Shown here piece after piece: positions 17,211-24,706 of a stretch of 44,931 bases of DNA (its first letter is position 1; the number at the start of each line of letters is the position of its first letter). Source of the stretch: Oscillospiraceae bacterium (lineage in GTDB: Bacteria; Bacillota; Clostridia; Oscillospirales; Oscillospiraceae); NCBI GenBank assembly GCA_016286665.1, contig JAEETX010000014.1, positions 1 through 44,931 on the forward strand. The letters run 5' to 3'. The translations under genes and the position numbers were made by a program. The notes beneath the pieces are model-generated. The model was given only the letters and a program-made list of their open reading frames with translations, was not told the origin of the DNA and ran no database searches.

Positions 17211-18558
17211 GGCCGCGCTTCACCTCCAGGCAGGCATTATAAAAGTTTTCCGCAAAGGACGGATTGGCAAGAAAATGAAAATGGGGGAAACCCGCATAGA
17301 GCCTTTTCGTGGCTTTGGCGCACTTCCAACTGCGGCCCGACGGCTTGGCGGCGGTGAACTTGTCCCCCGGGTCCGTGCAGTCCCAATGGTGGAATTCATG
17401 GGCGGGGATACTCTCCCCCGCCCGGCAGAGCAGGTTGTCTTCCCCGGCTGCCAGGTTTACATAACCAAAGCGTGTCAGCTTCCCCGTATCCCGGCAGGTG
17501 CCGGGCAGAAAGCCCACCATGGGGCTTTCGTCGATGGCCTCCGTCAGGTACATGAAGCCGCCGCATTCCGCCACGGTGGGAAGACCGGCATCCAGGGCAG
17601 CCTTCACGGAAGAAAGCATGGAGGCGTTGGCGCTGAGCTCCTTCGCGTAAAGCTCCGGGTAGCCGCCCCCCAGATAGAGACCTTCGACGCCCTCCGGCAG
17701 CGCCCGGTCCGCGAGGGGGCTGAAATCCACCAGCTCCGCGCCCATCTCCCGCAGCACATCCAGGCTCTCCTCGTAGTAGAAGCAAAAAGCGTTGTCCCGG
17801 GCAACGGCGATGCGGACCCTCTCCCGCTCGTCCGGCAGCCGGGGCGGGATAAAATCCAGCGCGGGGGCGCTCCTCCCCAGGGCCAGCAGCCCATCCAGGT
17901 CCAGGCTCTTTTCCGCCTGAAGGGACAGGGCATGGAGCTTATCCTGCAGGTCCGCCACCTCGGCGGCGGTCACCAGGCCCAGATGCCGGCTTTCCAGAGA
18001 GCAGTCCGGCATGGGCGGCAGATAACCCAGGGGTTTGACCTCCTCCCCGAACCTTTCCGCTACCGCTTCGGCCAGCAGCGGATAGAGCGAGGGGCTGCAG
18101 CGGTTGAAGATGACGCCCCGGATGCCGCTGTCCGGCAGGAAGCGGAGGAAGCCCTCCAGCTCCGCCAGCAGGGAGCGGGCGGCTCCCTTGGCGTTCAGGA
18201 CCAGCACCACCGGGGTCCCGGTGGCGCGGGCGACGCTGCTGGTGCTGGCTTCCGCGCTGAGGCCGAGGCCGTCGTAATAGCCCATGACCCCTTCGATCAC
18301 GCAGATCTCCCGGCCCTGGCCGTATTTGTCCAGCAGATAGCGCAGGGTGTCCGGCGGGAAGAAGAAGGGGTCCAGATTGCCGCCGGAGGAGGTGATGCGG
18401 CGGTGGAACATGGGGTCGATATAATCCGGGCCGCATTTGAAGGCGAGCGTGTCCGCGCCCCGGTCCGTCAGCGCCTGCAGAACAGCGCAGGTCATAGTGG
18501 TCTTGCCGCAGCCGCTTCCGGCCCCGGCCAGCAAAAATCTTGGAACGCTGCTGAGCAT
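17203..18558 (-). CDS. cbiA: cobyrinic acid a,c-diamide synthase (CbiA)
   Basis: The enzyme amidates side chains a and c of cobyrinic acid with glutamine and ATP. The P-loop LAGAGSGCGKTT is at residues 10-21, DYIDPMFH follows, and the C-terminal glutaminase domain has VAECGGFMYLTEA with the nucleophilic cysteine. I use the ATG at 18556-18558 (451 residues), which lies just before the conserved core and has a G-rich ribosome site; a TTG seven codons upstream is also in frame. It is the first gene of the cobalamin operon, about 35 nt downstream of the predicted transcription start, leaving no room for a riboswitch. Confidence 0.95.
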   Translation of the reverse strand: MLSSVPRFLLAGAGSGCGKTTMTCAVLQALTDRGADTLAFKCGPDYIDPMFHRRITSSGGNLDPFFFPPDTLRYLLDKYGQGREICVIEGVMGYYDGLGLSAEASTSSVARATGTPVVLVLNAKGAARSLLAELEGFLRFLPDSGIRGVIFNRCSPSLYPLLAEAVAERFGEEVKPLGYLPPMPDCSLESRHLGLVTAAEVADLQDKLHALSLQAEKSLDLDGLLALGRSAPALDFIPPRLPDERERVRIAVARDNAFCFYYEESLDVLREMGAELVDFSPLADRALPEGVEGLYLGGGYPELYAKELSANASMLSSVKAALDAGLPTVAECGGFMYLTEAIDESPMVGFLPGTCRDTGKLTRFGYVNLAAGEDNLLCRAGESIPAHEFHHWDCTDPGDKFTAAKPSGRSWKCAKATKRLYAGFPHFHFLANPSFAENFYNACLEVKRGHA

Positions 18559-18599
18559 GTGGGAACCCCCCGTGCACAAGGCAGAATTTTTCGATGGTA

Positions 18600-18629
18600 A
18601 TTATATGCATGGAAAACTTTGCATGTCAA
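18600..18629 (-). promoter_or_regulatory. promoter of the cobalamin biosynthesis operon
   Basis: On the minus strand a perfect TTGACA (18624-18629) is followed after 18 bp by a perfect TATAAT (18600-18605). The start of cbiA is 42 bp further. Its -35 box is only 3 bp from the -35 box of the divergent promoter, so the two polymerases should compete or share a regulator. Confidence 0.85.
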
Positions 18630-18632
18630 CTC

Positions 18633-18662
18633 TTGACAATCGCCCCTCGCCCGTGATATATG
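18633..18662 (+). promoter_or_regulatory. promoter of the riboswitch-importer transcript
   Basis: TTGACA at 18633-18638 is followed after 18 bp by TATATG at 18657-18662. It lies directly upstream of the cobalamin riboswitch, which is what such a transcript needs. The -10 box is weak (4 of 6 positions match). Confidence 0.65.
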
Positions 18663-18683
18663 TTTTTGGAAGTAAATATAAAA

Positions 18684-18870
18684 CAGCGGTGCCCGCGGGC
18701 GGGATGCAGGTCGTTTTCGGCTTTTCGCCCAAGGGTCAAAAGGGAAACAGGTGCGAATCCTGTACGATCCCGTCACTGTATTTGGGGAGCGTTCGGCCAG
18801 AAGTTATGTCACTGACAATCGTCGGGAAGGCGGCCGCAGCGCATGGATCCATGAGCCAGGAAACCTGCCG
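18684..18870 (+). promoter_or_regulatory. cobalamin riboswitch
   Basis: Conserved parts appear in the correct order: GGTGCCC near 18688, then AAGGGAAACAGGTGCGAATCC near 18730-18750, CCCGTCACTGTA near 18769-18780, GTCACTG followed by GGGAAGGC near 18809-18832, and the B12 box GAGCCAGGAAACCTGCC at 18853-18869. Adenosylcobalamin binding to this RNA class lowers expression of the downstream genes. Here those are a lipoprotein and a BtuFCD-like importer on the same strand. The class is recognised with high certainty; the exact 5' edge is approximate. Confidence 0.95.
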
Positions 18871-18881
18871 CTGTGTAACGC

Positions 18882-18901
18882 GGGGACCCTTTCGGGTCTC
18901 C
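18882..18901 (+). promoter_or_regulatory. hairpin 3' of the B12 box, probable expression-platform part
   Basis: An 8-bp stem with one G-T pair (18882-18889 with 18894-18901) and a 4-nt loop lies 12 nt after the B12 box. It has no T tract, so it is not a terminator itself. It may take part in the kissing-loop or antiterminator arrangement. This role is inferred. Confidence 0.45.
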
Positions 18902-18971
18902 TGACCACGGGGAATTGGTCATGCCGTATTCGCTGCCGCGCCGCAGCGCGTTTTTGCTGCGCCCGTCCTGT

Positions 18972-19001
18972 GCCCTTTCCCTGCCGGGGAAAGGGCTTTT
19001 T
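18972..19001 (+). terminator. riboswitch-controlled intrinsic terminator
   Basis: A perfect 10-bp stem (18972-18981 with 18987-18996), a 5-nt loop and TTTTT (18997-19001) stand between the riboswitch and the first gene. This position indicates transcriptional attenuation as the switch's output. Confidence 0.88.
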
Positions 19002-19056
19002 CGTCGCATCGGACCGCAGCGAAAATACCGCCGAAAGGCACTGAGGAAGGAAGCCA

Positions 19057-19728
19057 ATGAAAAAGACAAGACGTATCATCCTGCTTTTGCTGGTGGTCCT
19101 GATCGTACTGCCCGCAGCAGGATGTGCCAAGGGCGGCGGTACCGCCCCCACCCCTGCCCCGACGCCGGAGCCCACCGCTGCTCTGGCGCCCGAGCCGACG
19201 CCGGAACCCACGCCCGAGCCGACGTCCGAACCGACGCCTGAACCGACGCCCGAGCCCACGCCGGAGCCAACGCCCGAACCTACACCGGAACCCACGCCCG
19301 AGCCCACGCCCGAGCCAACGCCTGAACCTACACCGGAACCCACGCCTGAGCCGACGCCCGAGCCCGAACCGGACGACGGCCGGGAGACGGTGGGAAGCCT
19401 GTGGCTCGCGGACGGTCAGTACACCGTGGAGCTGATTTTCGAGGGCGGCTCCGGCAAGGCGAAAGTGGAATCCCCCGCCCTGCTGACCGTTTCCGGCGGC
19501 GTCTGCACCGCCACCATCACCTGGAGCAGCAAGAATTACGACTACATGCTGGTGGACGGCGTCCAATACCTCCCGGTGAACGAGGAGGGCAATTCCGTTT
19601 TCGTGATCCCGGTCCCCTATTTCGACGCGCCCATGGACGTGGTGGGCGACACCGTCGCCATGAGCACGCCTCATGAGATCGACTACGTTATCACCTTCCT
19701 TTCCGAGAGCATCCGGGAGGCAGAATGA
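19057..19728 (+). CDS. riboswitch-controlled lipoprotein with PEPT stalk and a small C-terminal domain
   Basis: The N-terminus is a lipoprotein signal with lipobox cysteine C23 (PAAGC). Residues about 30-106 form a long EPTP repeat stalk. The final ~115 residues form one compact beta-rich domain with [37 protein letters not shown] and a [10 protein letters not shown] ending. I recognise this as a domain of uncharacterised surface proteins but cannot name a ligand. It is the first gene after a cobalamin riboswitch and overlaps the importer's binding-protein gene by 4 bp (ATGA), which argues strongly for a part in corrinoid capture or handover at the cell surface. Heme or another tetrapyrrole is an alternative. 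Confidence 0.8.
   Translation: MKKTRRIILLLLVVLIVLPAAGCAKGGGTAPTPAPTPEPTAALAPEPTPEPTPEPTSEPTPEPTPEPTPEPTPEPTPEPTPEPTPEPTPEPTPEPTPEPTPEPEPDDGRETVGSLWLADGQYTVELIFEGGSGKAKVESPALLTVSGGVCTATITWSSKNYDYMLVDGVQYLPVNEEGNSVFVIPVPYFDAPMDVVGDTVAMSTPHEIDYVITFLSESIREAE
19186..19372 (+). repeat. 12-bp tandem repeats encoding the EPTP stalk
   Basis: Imperfect 12-bp units of the form CCNACGCCNGAR are repeated about 15 times in frame. Third-base changes vary among units, so the array is old enough to have diverged. Gain or loss of units would change only stalk length. Confidence 0.85.
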
Positions 19729-20921
19729 AAAGAATCTTACTTGTCCTGATCGCCCTTTGCCTGCTGGCAGGCTGCGCGCCGGCGGCCCCGGCCCCCAGCG
19801 CTTCCCCGGTCCCTGCTGCGACGCCCTCTGTCCCGTCCTCCGCCGCCCCTGCGGAAACCCCCGCGGCGGAACCCGACCCCATGGCCGTCGTGGGACAGAT
19901 GGAGCTCAGCTATGCCACGCAGTTCACCGTGGACTACCTGGCCTGCGGCGGAGCCGTCGTCACCGTGGGCGGCGCGGACCGTTTCCTGCTGCTGCCGGAG
20001 GGCGCCGAGATCCCCGCGGGGGCGGACGAAAGCCTGATCCTGCTGCGCCAGCCGCTGGACAAAATCTACAACGCCGCTTCCTCCGCCATGGATTTCTTCG
20101 TGCAGCTGGACAGCATGCCCCAGGTGCGTTTCACCAGCACGACCTACAAAAACTGGGGCATCCCCGAGGTGCGGGAAGCTCTGGACGCAGAGACCCTGGT
20201 CTACGCCGGGAAATACAGCGCGCCGGACTTTGAAATGCTGCTGGAGGGCGGCTGCAGCCTGGCTCTGGAAAGCACCATGATCTATCACAGCCCGGACATC
20301 AAGGAGAAGCTGGAAAACCTGGGCATCCCCGTGCTGGTGGAGCGCTCCAGCTATGAGCCGCACCCCCTGGGCCGGGTGGAGTGGATCAAGCTCTACGGCC
20401 TGCTGCTGGGCAAGGAGGCGGAGGCGAAGGCCTTTTACGCCAGCCAGCTGCAGCAGGTGTCGCAGCTGGAGAATCTCCCCTCCGGGGAGCTGACGGTGGC
20501 CTATTTCCACATCAGCACCGCCCGCAGCGTGGTGGTGCGGAAGCCGGGAGACTATCTCTCCAAGATGATCGAGCTGGCGGGTGGGCGCTACGTGTTCTCC
20601 GAGCTGCCCGGCCAGGACGACAGTTCCCTCTCCACCATGAACATGGACATGGAGGCCTTCTACGCCGGAGCAAAGGACGCCGACGTGCTGATCTACAACA
20701 GCACCATCGACGGGGAGCTGAACACCCTGGACCAGCTGCTGGCAAAAAGCGACCTGCTGGCGGACTTCAAGGCCGTGAAAAACGGCAACGTCTGGTGCAG
20801 CGAGCACGACCTGTTTCAGAAGAGCTCCGCCGCCGCGGTGATGATCCGGGACCTGAACCGTATCCTCTCCGGGGACGCGGCGGAGGAGGATCAATTGGAA
20901 TTCTTCCACCGACTGAAATAA
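19725..20921 (+). CDS. btuF: ABC importer substrate-binding lipoprotein, cobalamin/siderophore family
   Basis: This is a cluster A-type (BtuF/FecB-like) binding protein. The lipobox LAGC places the anchor at C17, followed by a Pro/Ala-rich linker to about residue 55 and two lobes joined by a long helix typical of the family (residues near 205-240, [26 protein letters not shown]). The length of 398 is slightly above average because of the linker. The riboswitch upstream and adjacent cbi operon favour a corrinoid ligand over an iron siderophore. The start overlaps the stop of the preceding lipoprotein gene and has a GGGAGG ribosome site. The symbol is given by context. Confidence 0.82.
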   Translation: MKRILLVLIALCLLAGCAPAAPAPSASPVPAATPSVPSSAAPAETPAAEPDPMAVVGQMELSYATQFTVDYLACGGAVVTVGGADRFLLLPEGAEIPAGADESLILLRQPLDKIYNAASSAMDFFVQLDSMPQVRFTSTTYKNWGIPEVREALDAETLVYAGKYSAPDFEMLLEGGCSLALESTMIYHSPDIKEKLENLGIPVLVERSSYEPHPLGRVEWIKLYGLLLGKEAEAKAFYASQLQQVSQLENLPSGELTVAYFHISTARSVVVRKPGDYLSKMIELAGGRYVFSELPGQDDSSLSTMNMDMEAFYAGAKDADVLIYNSTIDGELNTLDQLLAKSDLLADFKAVKNGNVWCSEHDLFQKSSAAAVMIRDLNRILSGDAAEEDQLEFFHRLK

Positions 20922-20927
20922 GAGACG

Positions 20928-21950
20928 ATGAACGACGAGAAAAGAAAACTGATCTATGCCGCGGGCTTCCTCTCCCTGGGCGTGATGCTGCTGGTGCTGC
21001 TGGTGCTGAACGTAGCCATCGGCAGCAGCAAAATGACCCTGAGCCAGGTGATGCAGATCCTCTTTACCCGCGAGGGGAACAACAGCGCCATCGTCTGGAA
21101 CATCCGCCTGCCCCGGCTGCTGACCGCCGCCCTGCTGGGCGGGGCCCTGGCGGTCTCCGGCTTCCTGCTGCAGACCTTCTTCGGCAACCCCATCGCCGGC
21201 CCCTTCGTGCTGGGCATTTCCTCCAGCGCCAAGCTGGTGGTGGCCCTGACCATGATCGGAAGCCTGGCCCGGGGCGTGGCTGTGGGTTCCCTGGGGATGA
21301 TCCTGGCCGCTTTCGTGGGCTCCATGATCTCCATGGGGGCCATCCTGCTGGTGTCCAGCCGGCTCAAGAGCATGTCCCTGCTCATCGTCTGCGGCATCAT
21401 GATCGGCTACATCTGCTCCGCCGTCACAGACATCGTGGTGACCTTCGCCAGCGACTCCAACATCGTGAACCTGCACAACTGGTCCCTGGGCAGCTTCTCC
21501 GGCATGAAGTGGTCCAGCGTGGGCACCATCGCCGTCACGGTGCTGGCGACGCTGGCCCTCACCTTCCTGCTTTCCAAGCCCATGGGCGCCTATCAGATGG
21601 GTGAGAACTACGCCCAGAATATGGGCGTCAACGTCAAGCTGTTCCGCATCGAGCTGATCCTTCTCAGCAGCATTCTCTCCGCCTGCGTCACCGCCTTCGC
21701 CGGGCCTATTTCCTTTGTGGGCATCGCGGTGCCTCACCTCATCAAGACCCTGTTCCGCACCGCCAGGCCCATCATCATGATCCCCGCCTGCTTTCTGGGC
21801 GGCGGCGTCTTCTGCCTCCTCTGCGATCTCATCGCCCGCACCCTCTTTGCCCCCACGGAGCTGAGCATCAGTTCCGTCACGGCGGTCTTCGGCGTGCCGG
21901 TGGTGCTTTGGATGCTGCTGAAGCGGCAGAAATCGAAGGAGGGGTCATAA
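20928..21950 (+). CDS. btuC: FecCD/BtuC-family ABC transporter permease
   Basis: This is a polytopic membrane protein with about ten hydrophobic segments. Family motifs include WNIRLPRLLTAALLGGALAVSG near residues 61-82, then GNPIAGPFVLGISSSAK near 86-102, and GPISFVGIAVPHLIKTLF near 258-275 that forms the ATPase contact. The length of 340 is normal. It begins 6 bp after the binding-protein gene and its stop overlaps the ATPase start (TAATG). The transported ligand is inferred to be cobalamin from the riboswitch. Confidence 0.9.
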   Translation: MNDEKRKLIYAAGFLSLGVMLLVLLVLNVAIGSSKMTLSQVMQILFTREGNNSAIVWNIRLPRLLTAALLGGALAVSGFLLQTFFGNPIAGPFVLGISSSAKLVVALTMIGSLARGVAVGSLGMILAAFVGSMISMGAILLVSSRLKSMSLLIVCGIMIGYICSAVTDIVVTFASDSNIVNLHNWSLGSFSGMKWSSVGTIAVTVLATLALTFLLSKPMGAYQMGENYAQNMGVNVKLFRIELILLSSILSACVTAFAGPISFVGIAVPHLIKTLFRTARPIIMIPACFLGGGVFCLLCDLIARTLFAPTELSISSVTAVFGVPVVLWMLLKRQKSKEGS

Positions 21951-23068
21951 TGGCGGAAGCGATCCTTCGCAGCAACGGCCTGATCGTCGGCTACAGCGGG
22001 ACCCCCGTTATTTCCGGCATCGACATCAGCGCGGAATCGGGCAAGATCCTCACCCTGATCGGCCCCAACGGCGCGGGTAAATCCACCATTCTCAAGACCC
22101 TGATCAAGCAGCTGCCGCCCGTCTCCGGCGCCGTGTATCTGGACGGGCAGGAGCTGAACGCTCTCAAGCCCAGGGATATCGCCCTCAAGGTCTCCGCCGT
22201 GCTGACGGGCCGCCCCAATCCGGAGCTCATGACCTGCGGCGACGTGGTGGCTACGGGCCGGTATCCCTATACCGGCCGCCTCGGCATCCTCTCGGAGCAT
22301 GACCGGGAGGTGGTTGCGGAGTCCATGGCCCTGGTGCAAGTGACGGAGCTCCGGGACCGGGATTTCAACCGCATCAGCGACGGGCAGCGCCAGCGGGTGC
22401 TGCTGGCCCGCGCCATCTGCCAGGAACCCAGGGTGCTCATCATGGACGAGCCCACCTCCTTCCTGGACATCCGCCATAAGCTGGATTTCCTCTATCTCCT
22501 GCGGCGGCTGGTGCTGGAGCGGCAGCTTGCCATCGTTCTGAGCCTCCACGAGCTGGAGCTGGCCCAGCGGTTCAGCGACACGGTGCTCTGCGTGCGGAAC
22601 GGGAAAGTGGACCGCATGGGCCCGCCGGAGGAGATCTTCCGGGGCAATTACATCGCGGAGCTCTACGGCGTGGAGCACGGCAGCTACAACGCCGAGCTGG
22701 GCTGCGTGGAGACGGCGGCGGTCCCCGGCGAACCGCGGGTGTTCGTCATCGGCGGCGGCGGCAGCGGCATTCCCGCCTACCGGCTGCTGCAGCGGCGGGG
22801 CATTCCCTTCGCCGCGGGCGTTCTGCCGGAGAATGACGCGGACCTGCCCATCGCCGAAGCCCTGGCGTCGGAGGTCATCACAGGCAAGGCCTTCGAGCCG
22901 GTGAGCGCGGAGGCTGCGGAAAAGGCGCTGGCGCTGGCGGCCAGATGCGAAAAGGTGGTCTGCGCCGCGGAGAGCTTCGGCACCATGACGGCGGAAAACC
23001 GCCGCATCCTGGATTGGGCGAAGGAAAAAGGCGTCCTGCTCCCCGCGGAGGAACTGAACGCCCTGTGA
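21950..23068 (+). CDS. btuD: ABC transporter ATPase (BtuD-like) with an extra C-terminal domain
   Basis: The ATPase that energises the importer. Walker A GPNGAGKST lies at residues 38-46, the signature is ISDGQRQRV rather than LSGGQ, Walker B is VLIMDEPTSFLD, and the H-loop is LSLHELEL. The ATP-binding part ends near residue 255. A further ~115 residues begin with VFVIGGGGSGIPAYRLLQ, a Rossmann-like start, and have no counterpart in BtuD. I use the ATG at 21950, which overlaps the permease stop and follows GGAGGGG, giving 372 residues. The tail may sense a nucleotide or the cargo; that is inference. Confidence 0.88.
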   Translation: MAEAILRSNGLIVGYSGTPVISGIDISAESGKILTLIGPNGAGKSTILKTLIKQLPPVSGAVYLDGQELNALKPRDIALKVSAVLTGRPNPELMTCGDVVATGRYPYTGRLGILSEHDREVVAESMALVQVTELRDRDFNRISDGQRQRVLLARAICQEPRVLIMDEPTSFLDIRHKLDFLYLLRRLVLERQLAIVLSLHELELAQRFSDTVLCVRNGKVDRMGPPEEIFRGNYIAELYGVEHGSYNAELGCVETAAVPGEPRVFVIGGGGSGIPAYRLLQRRGIPFAAGVLPENDADLPIAEALASEVITGKAFEPVSAEAAEKALALAARCEKVVCAAESFGTMTAENRRILDWAKEKGVLLPAEELNAL

Positions 23069-23110
23069 ACGTCTGACCGGACAATATATTATAATGTATA
23101 ATGTAACACG

Positions 23111-23139
23111 ATGACCGAGGCTTCTCCGGCCCCGGTCAT
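23111..23139 (+). terminator. possible terminator after the importer operon
   Basis: A 7-bp stem ATGACCG/CGGTCAT (23111-23117 with 23133-23139), partly extendable inward, is followed by an AT-rich tail without a clean T tract. The gap 23069-23230 shows nothing else recognisable. Confidence 0.5.
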
Positions 23140-23230
23140 TATATTCCCAATTTGCCTCTTGCCTCGGAAGCTTATAACCGTTATAATACCTTTTATTCCA
23201 TAAATCATTCCATCAAAGTGAGCTGAGAAT

Positions 23231-24685
23231 ATGATCGACCTGCATATCGTTGAAAAAGGGCTGCGGCACAACATCCGGTGCGCGAAGGAACACGGGGTCA
23301 TCCTCCCCACCTACGCCCAGATGAAGGACCCGGCGAAAATTCCCCAGCCGATCCTGGACAGGCTGGCGGTCACGGGTCTGTGGGACCTGGACCCGGTGAA
23401 CCTTTTCCGCATCAACTGGCACAACGAGCCCAAGGCCCAGGGGGGCCTGTTCGCCGGCCCCAATATCATCGAATTTCCCTCCGTCCTCACAGGGGTCCCC
23501 TGCCGCATCATCGCCCTGGTGGGCAAGTGGTTCCCCACCGGCTGCCACAAGGTGGGAGCTTCCTACGGCTGCCTGGTTCCCGAGCTGGTCACGGGGCATT
23601 TCGACGCTCTGGAGCAGCGGGCCGTGTGGCCCAGCACGGGGAATTTCTGCCGGGGCGGCGCTTTCAACTCGAAGCTCCTGGGCGTGCACTCCATCGGCCT
23701 CATGCCGGAGGGCATGAGCCGGGAGCGCTTCGAGTGGCTGCGCTCCATCGGCTCCGAGGTGGTCATGACCCCGGGCAAGGAATCGAACGTCAAGGGCGTC
23801 TTCGACAAGACGCGGGAGCTGGCCGCCGACCCGAAGAACAAGGTATTCAACCAATTTGAAATGATGGGCAACCATCTCTGGCACTATGAGGTCACCGCTT
23901 CCGCCATGCTGGAGGCCTTTGAAAGCTGCCGCGCGCCGGGTGACAGATTCGCCGGGGCCTGCTTCATGACCGGCTCCGCCGGCACCATCGGCGCGGGCGA
24001 CCGGCTGAAGGAAGTCCTCCCGCAGCTGCGCCTGGGGGCGGGCGAGGCCATGCAGTGCCCCACCATGCTCACGGGGGGCTACGGCGTCCACCGCCTGGAG
24101 GGCACCGGGGACAACCATATCCCCTGGATCCACAACGCCAGGAACACGGACATGGTCATCGCCGTGGACGACGGGGATATTCTGGGCATCCTGCGCCTTT
24201 TCAATGAGCCCGCCGGACGGGAATACCTGGTGAATGAGCTGGGCCTCAGCGAGGACTGGGTGGATTCTCTCTCCCTCCTGGGCATCAGCGGCATCGCCAA
24301 TCTGGTCTGCTGTATCAAGATGGCGAAATATTATGAATTCGGTCCCCACGACCTGCTGGCTACGGTGCTGACGGACTCCGCCGAGCTGTATCAGAGCCGC
24401 ATCGCGGAGCTGCGGGAAAAGGAAGGGGACTACACCGGCTTCGCTCCCCCTGCGGGCCACGCCCGGCATATGCTGGGCCTCCGGACCGACTGGCTGAAGG
24501 AGCTGACCTATGTGGAAAAGCGGCAGCTGCACAACCAGAAATATTACACCTGGGTGGAGCAGCACGGGAAGAGCGTGAAGGAGCTGGACGAGCTCTGGTA
24601 CGGCGGCGCTTTTGAGGAAGTGCACGGCCAGGCGGCGGCCATCGACGAGCTGATCGAAGAATTCAACGCCGAAGTCGCCCGCTGA
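23231..24685 (+). CDS. PLP-dependent enzyme, tryptophan-synthase-beta/cysteine-synthase superfamily
   Basis: This is a fold-type II PLP enzyme. The cofactor lysine is probably K107 in TGCHKVGASYG. The phosphate/substrate loop is WPSTGNFCRGGAF near 133-145, and GSAGTIGAGDRLKEV near 250 supplies a second glycine-rich cofactor contact. The length of 484 is larger than O-acetylserine sulfhydrylases (about 310), with an extended C-terminal region after residue 350. The reaction is not known to me: elimination or replacement at C-beta or C-gamma of an amino acid is expected from the fold. It is followed 21 bp later by a D-amino-acid aminotransferase, so a substrate shared with D-amino-acid metabolism is plausible. 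Confidence 0.8.
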   Translation: MIDLHIVEKGLRHNIRCAKEHGVILPTYAQMKDPAKIPQPILDRLAVTGLWDLDPVNLFRINWHNEPKAQGGLFAGPNIIEFPSVLTGVPCRIIALVGKWFPTGCHKVGASYGCLVPELVTGHFDALEQRAVWPSTGNFCRGGAFNSKLLGVHSIGLMPEGMSRERFEWLRSIGSEVVMTPGKESNVKGVFDKTRELAADPKNKVFNQFEMMGNHLWHYEVTASAMLEAFESCRAPGDRFAGACFMTGSAGTIGAGDRLKEVLPQLRLGAGEAMQCPTMLTGGYGVHRLEGTGDNHIPWIHNARNTDMVIAVDDGDILGILRLFNEPAGREYLVNELGLSEDWVDSLSLLGISGIANLVCCIKMAKYYEFGPHDLLATVLTDSAELYQSRIAELREKEGDYTGFAPPAGHARHMLGLRTDWLKELTYVEKRQLHNQKYYTWVEQHGKSVKELDELWYGGAFEEVHGQAAAIDELIEEFNAEVAR

Positions 24686-24706
24686 GGCGGCGGGGAGGAA
24701 ACGAAA

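Noticed and set aside
18560-18600. A cobalamin riboswitch for the cbi operon on the minus strand
   Set aside because: The perfect promoter leaves a leader of only about 35 nt, and no B12-box motif is present in that orientation.
19186-19372. Regular short repeats suggestive of a CRISPR array
   Set aside because: Units are 12 bp, contiguous without spacers and in frame with the lipoprotein stalk; no cas genes are present.
19737-21737. A 666-codon open frame antisense to btuF and btuC
   Set aside because: Composition is dominated by His, Gln and Gly with no family pattern, as expected for a shadow of GC-rich genes.
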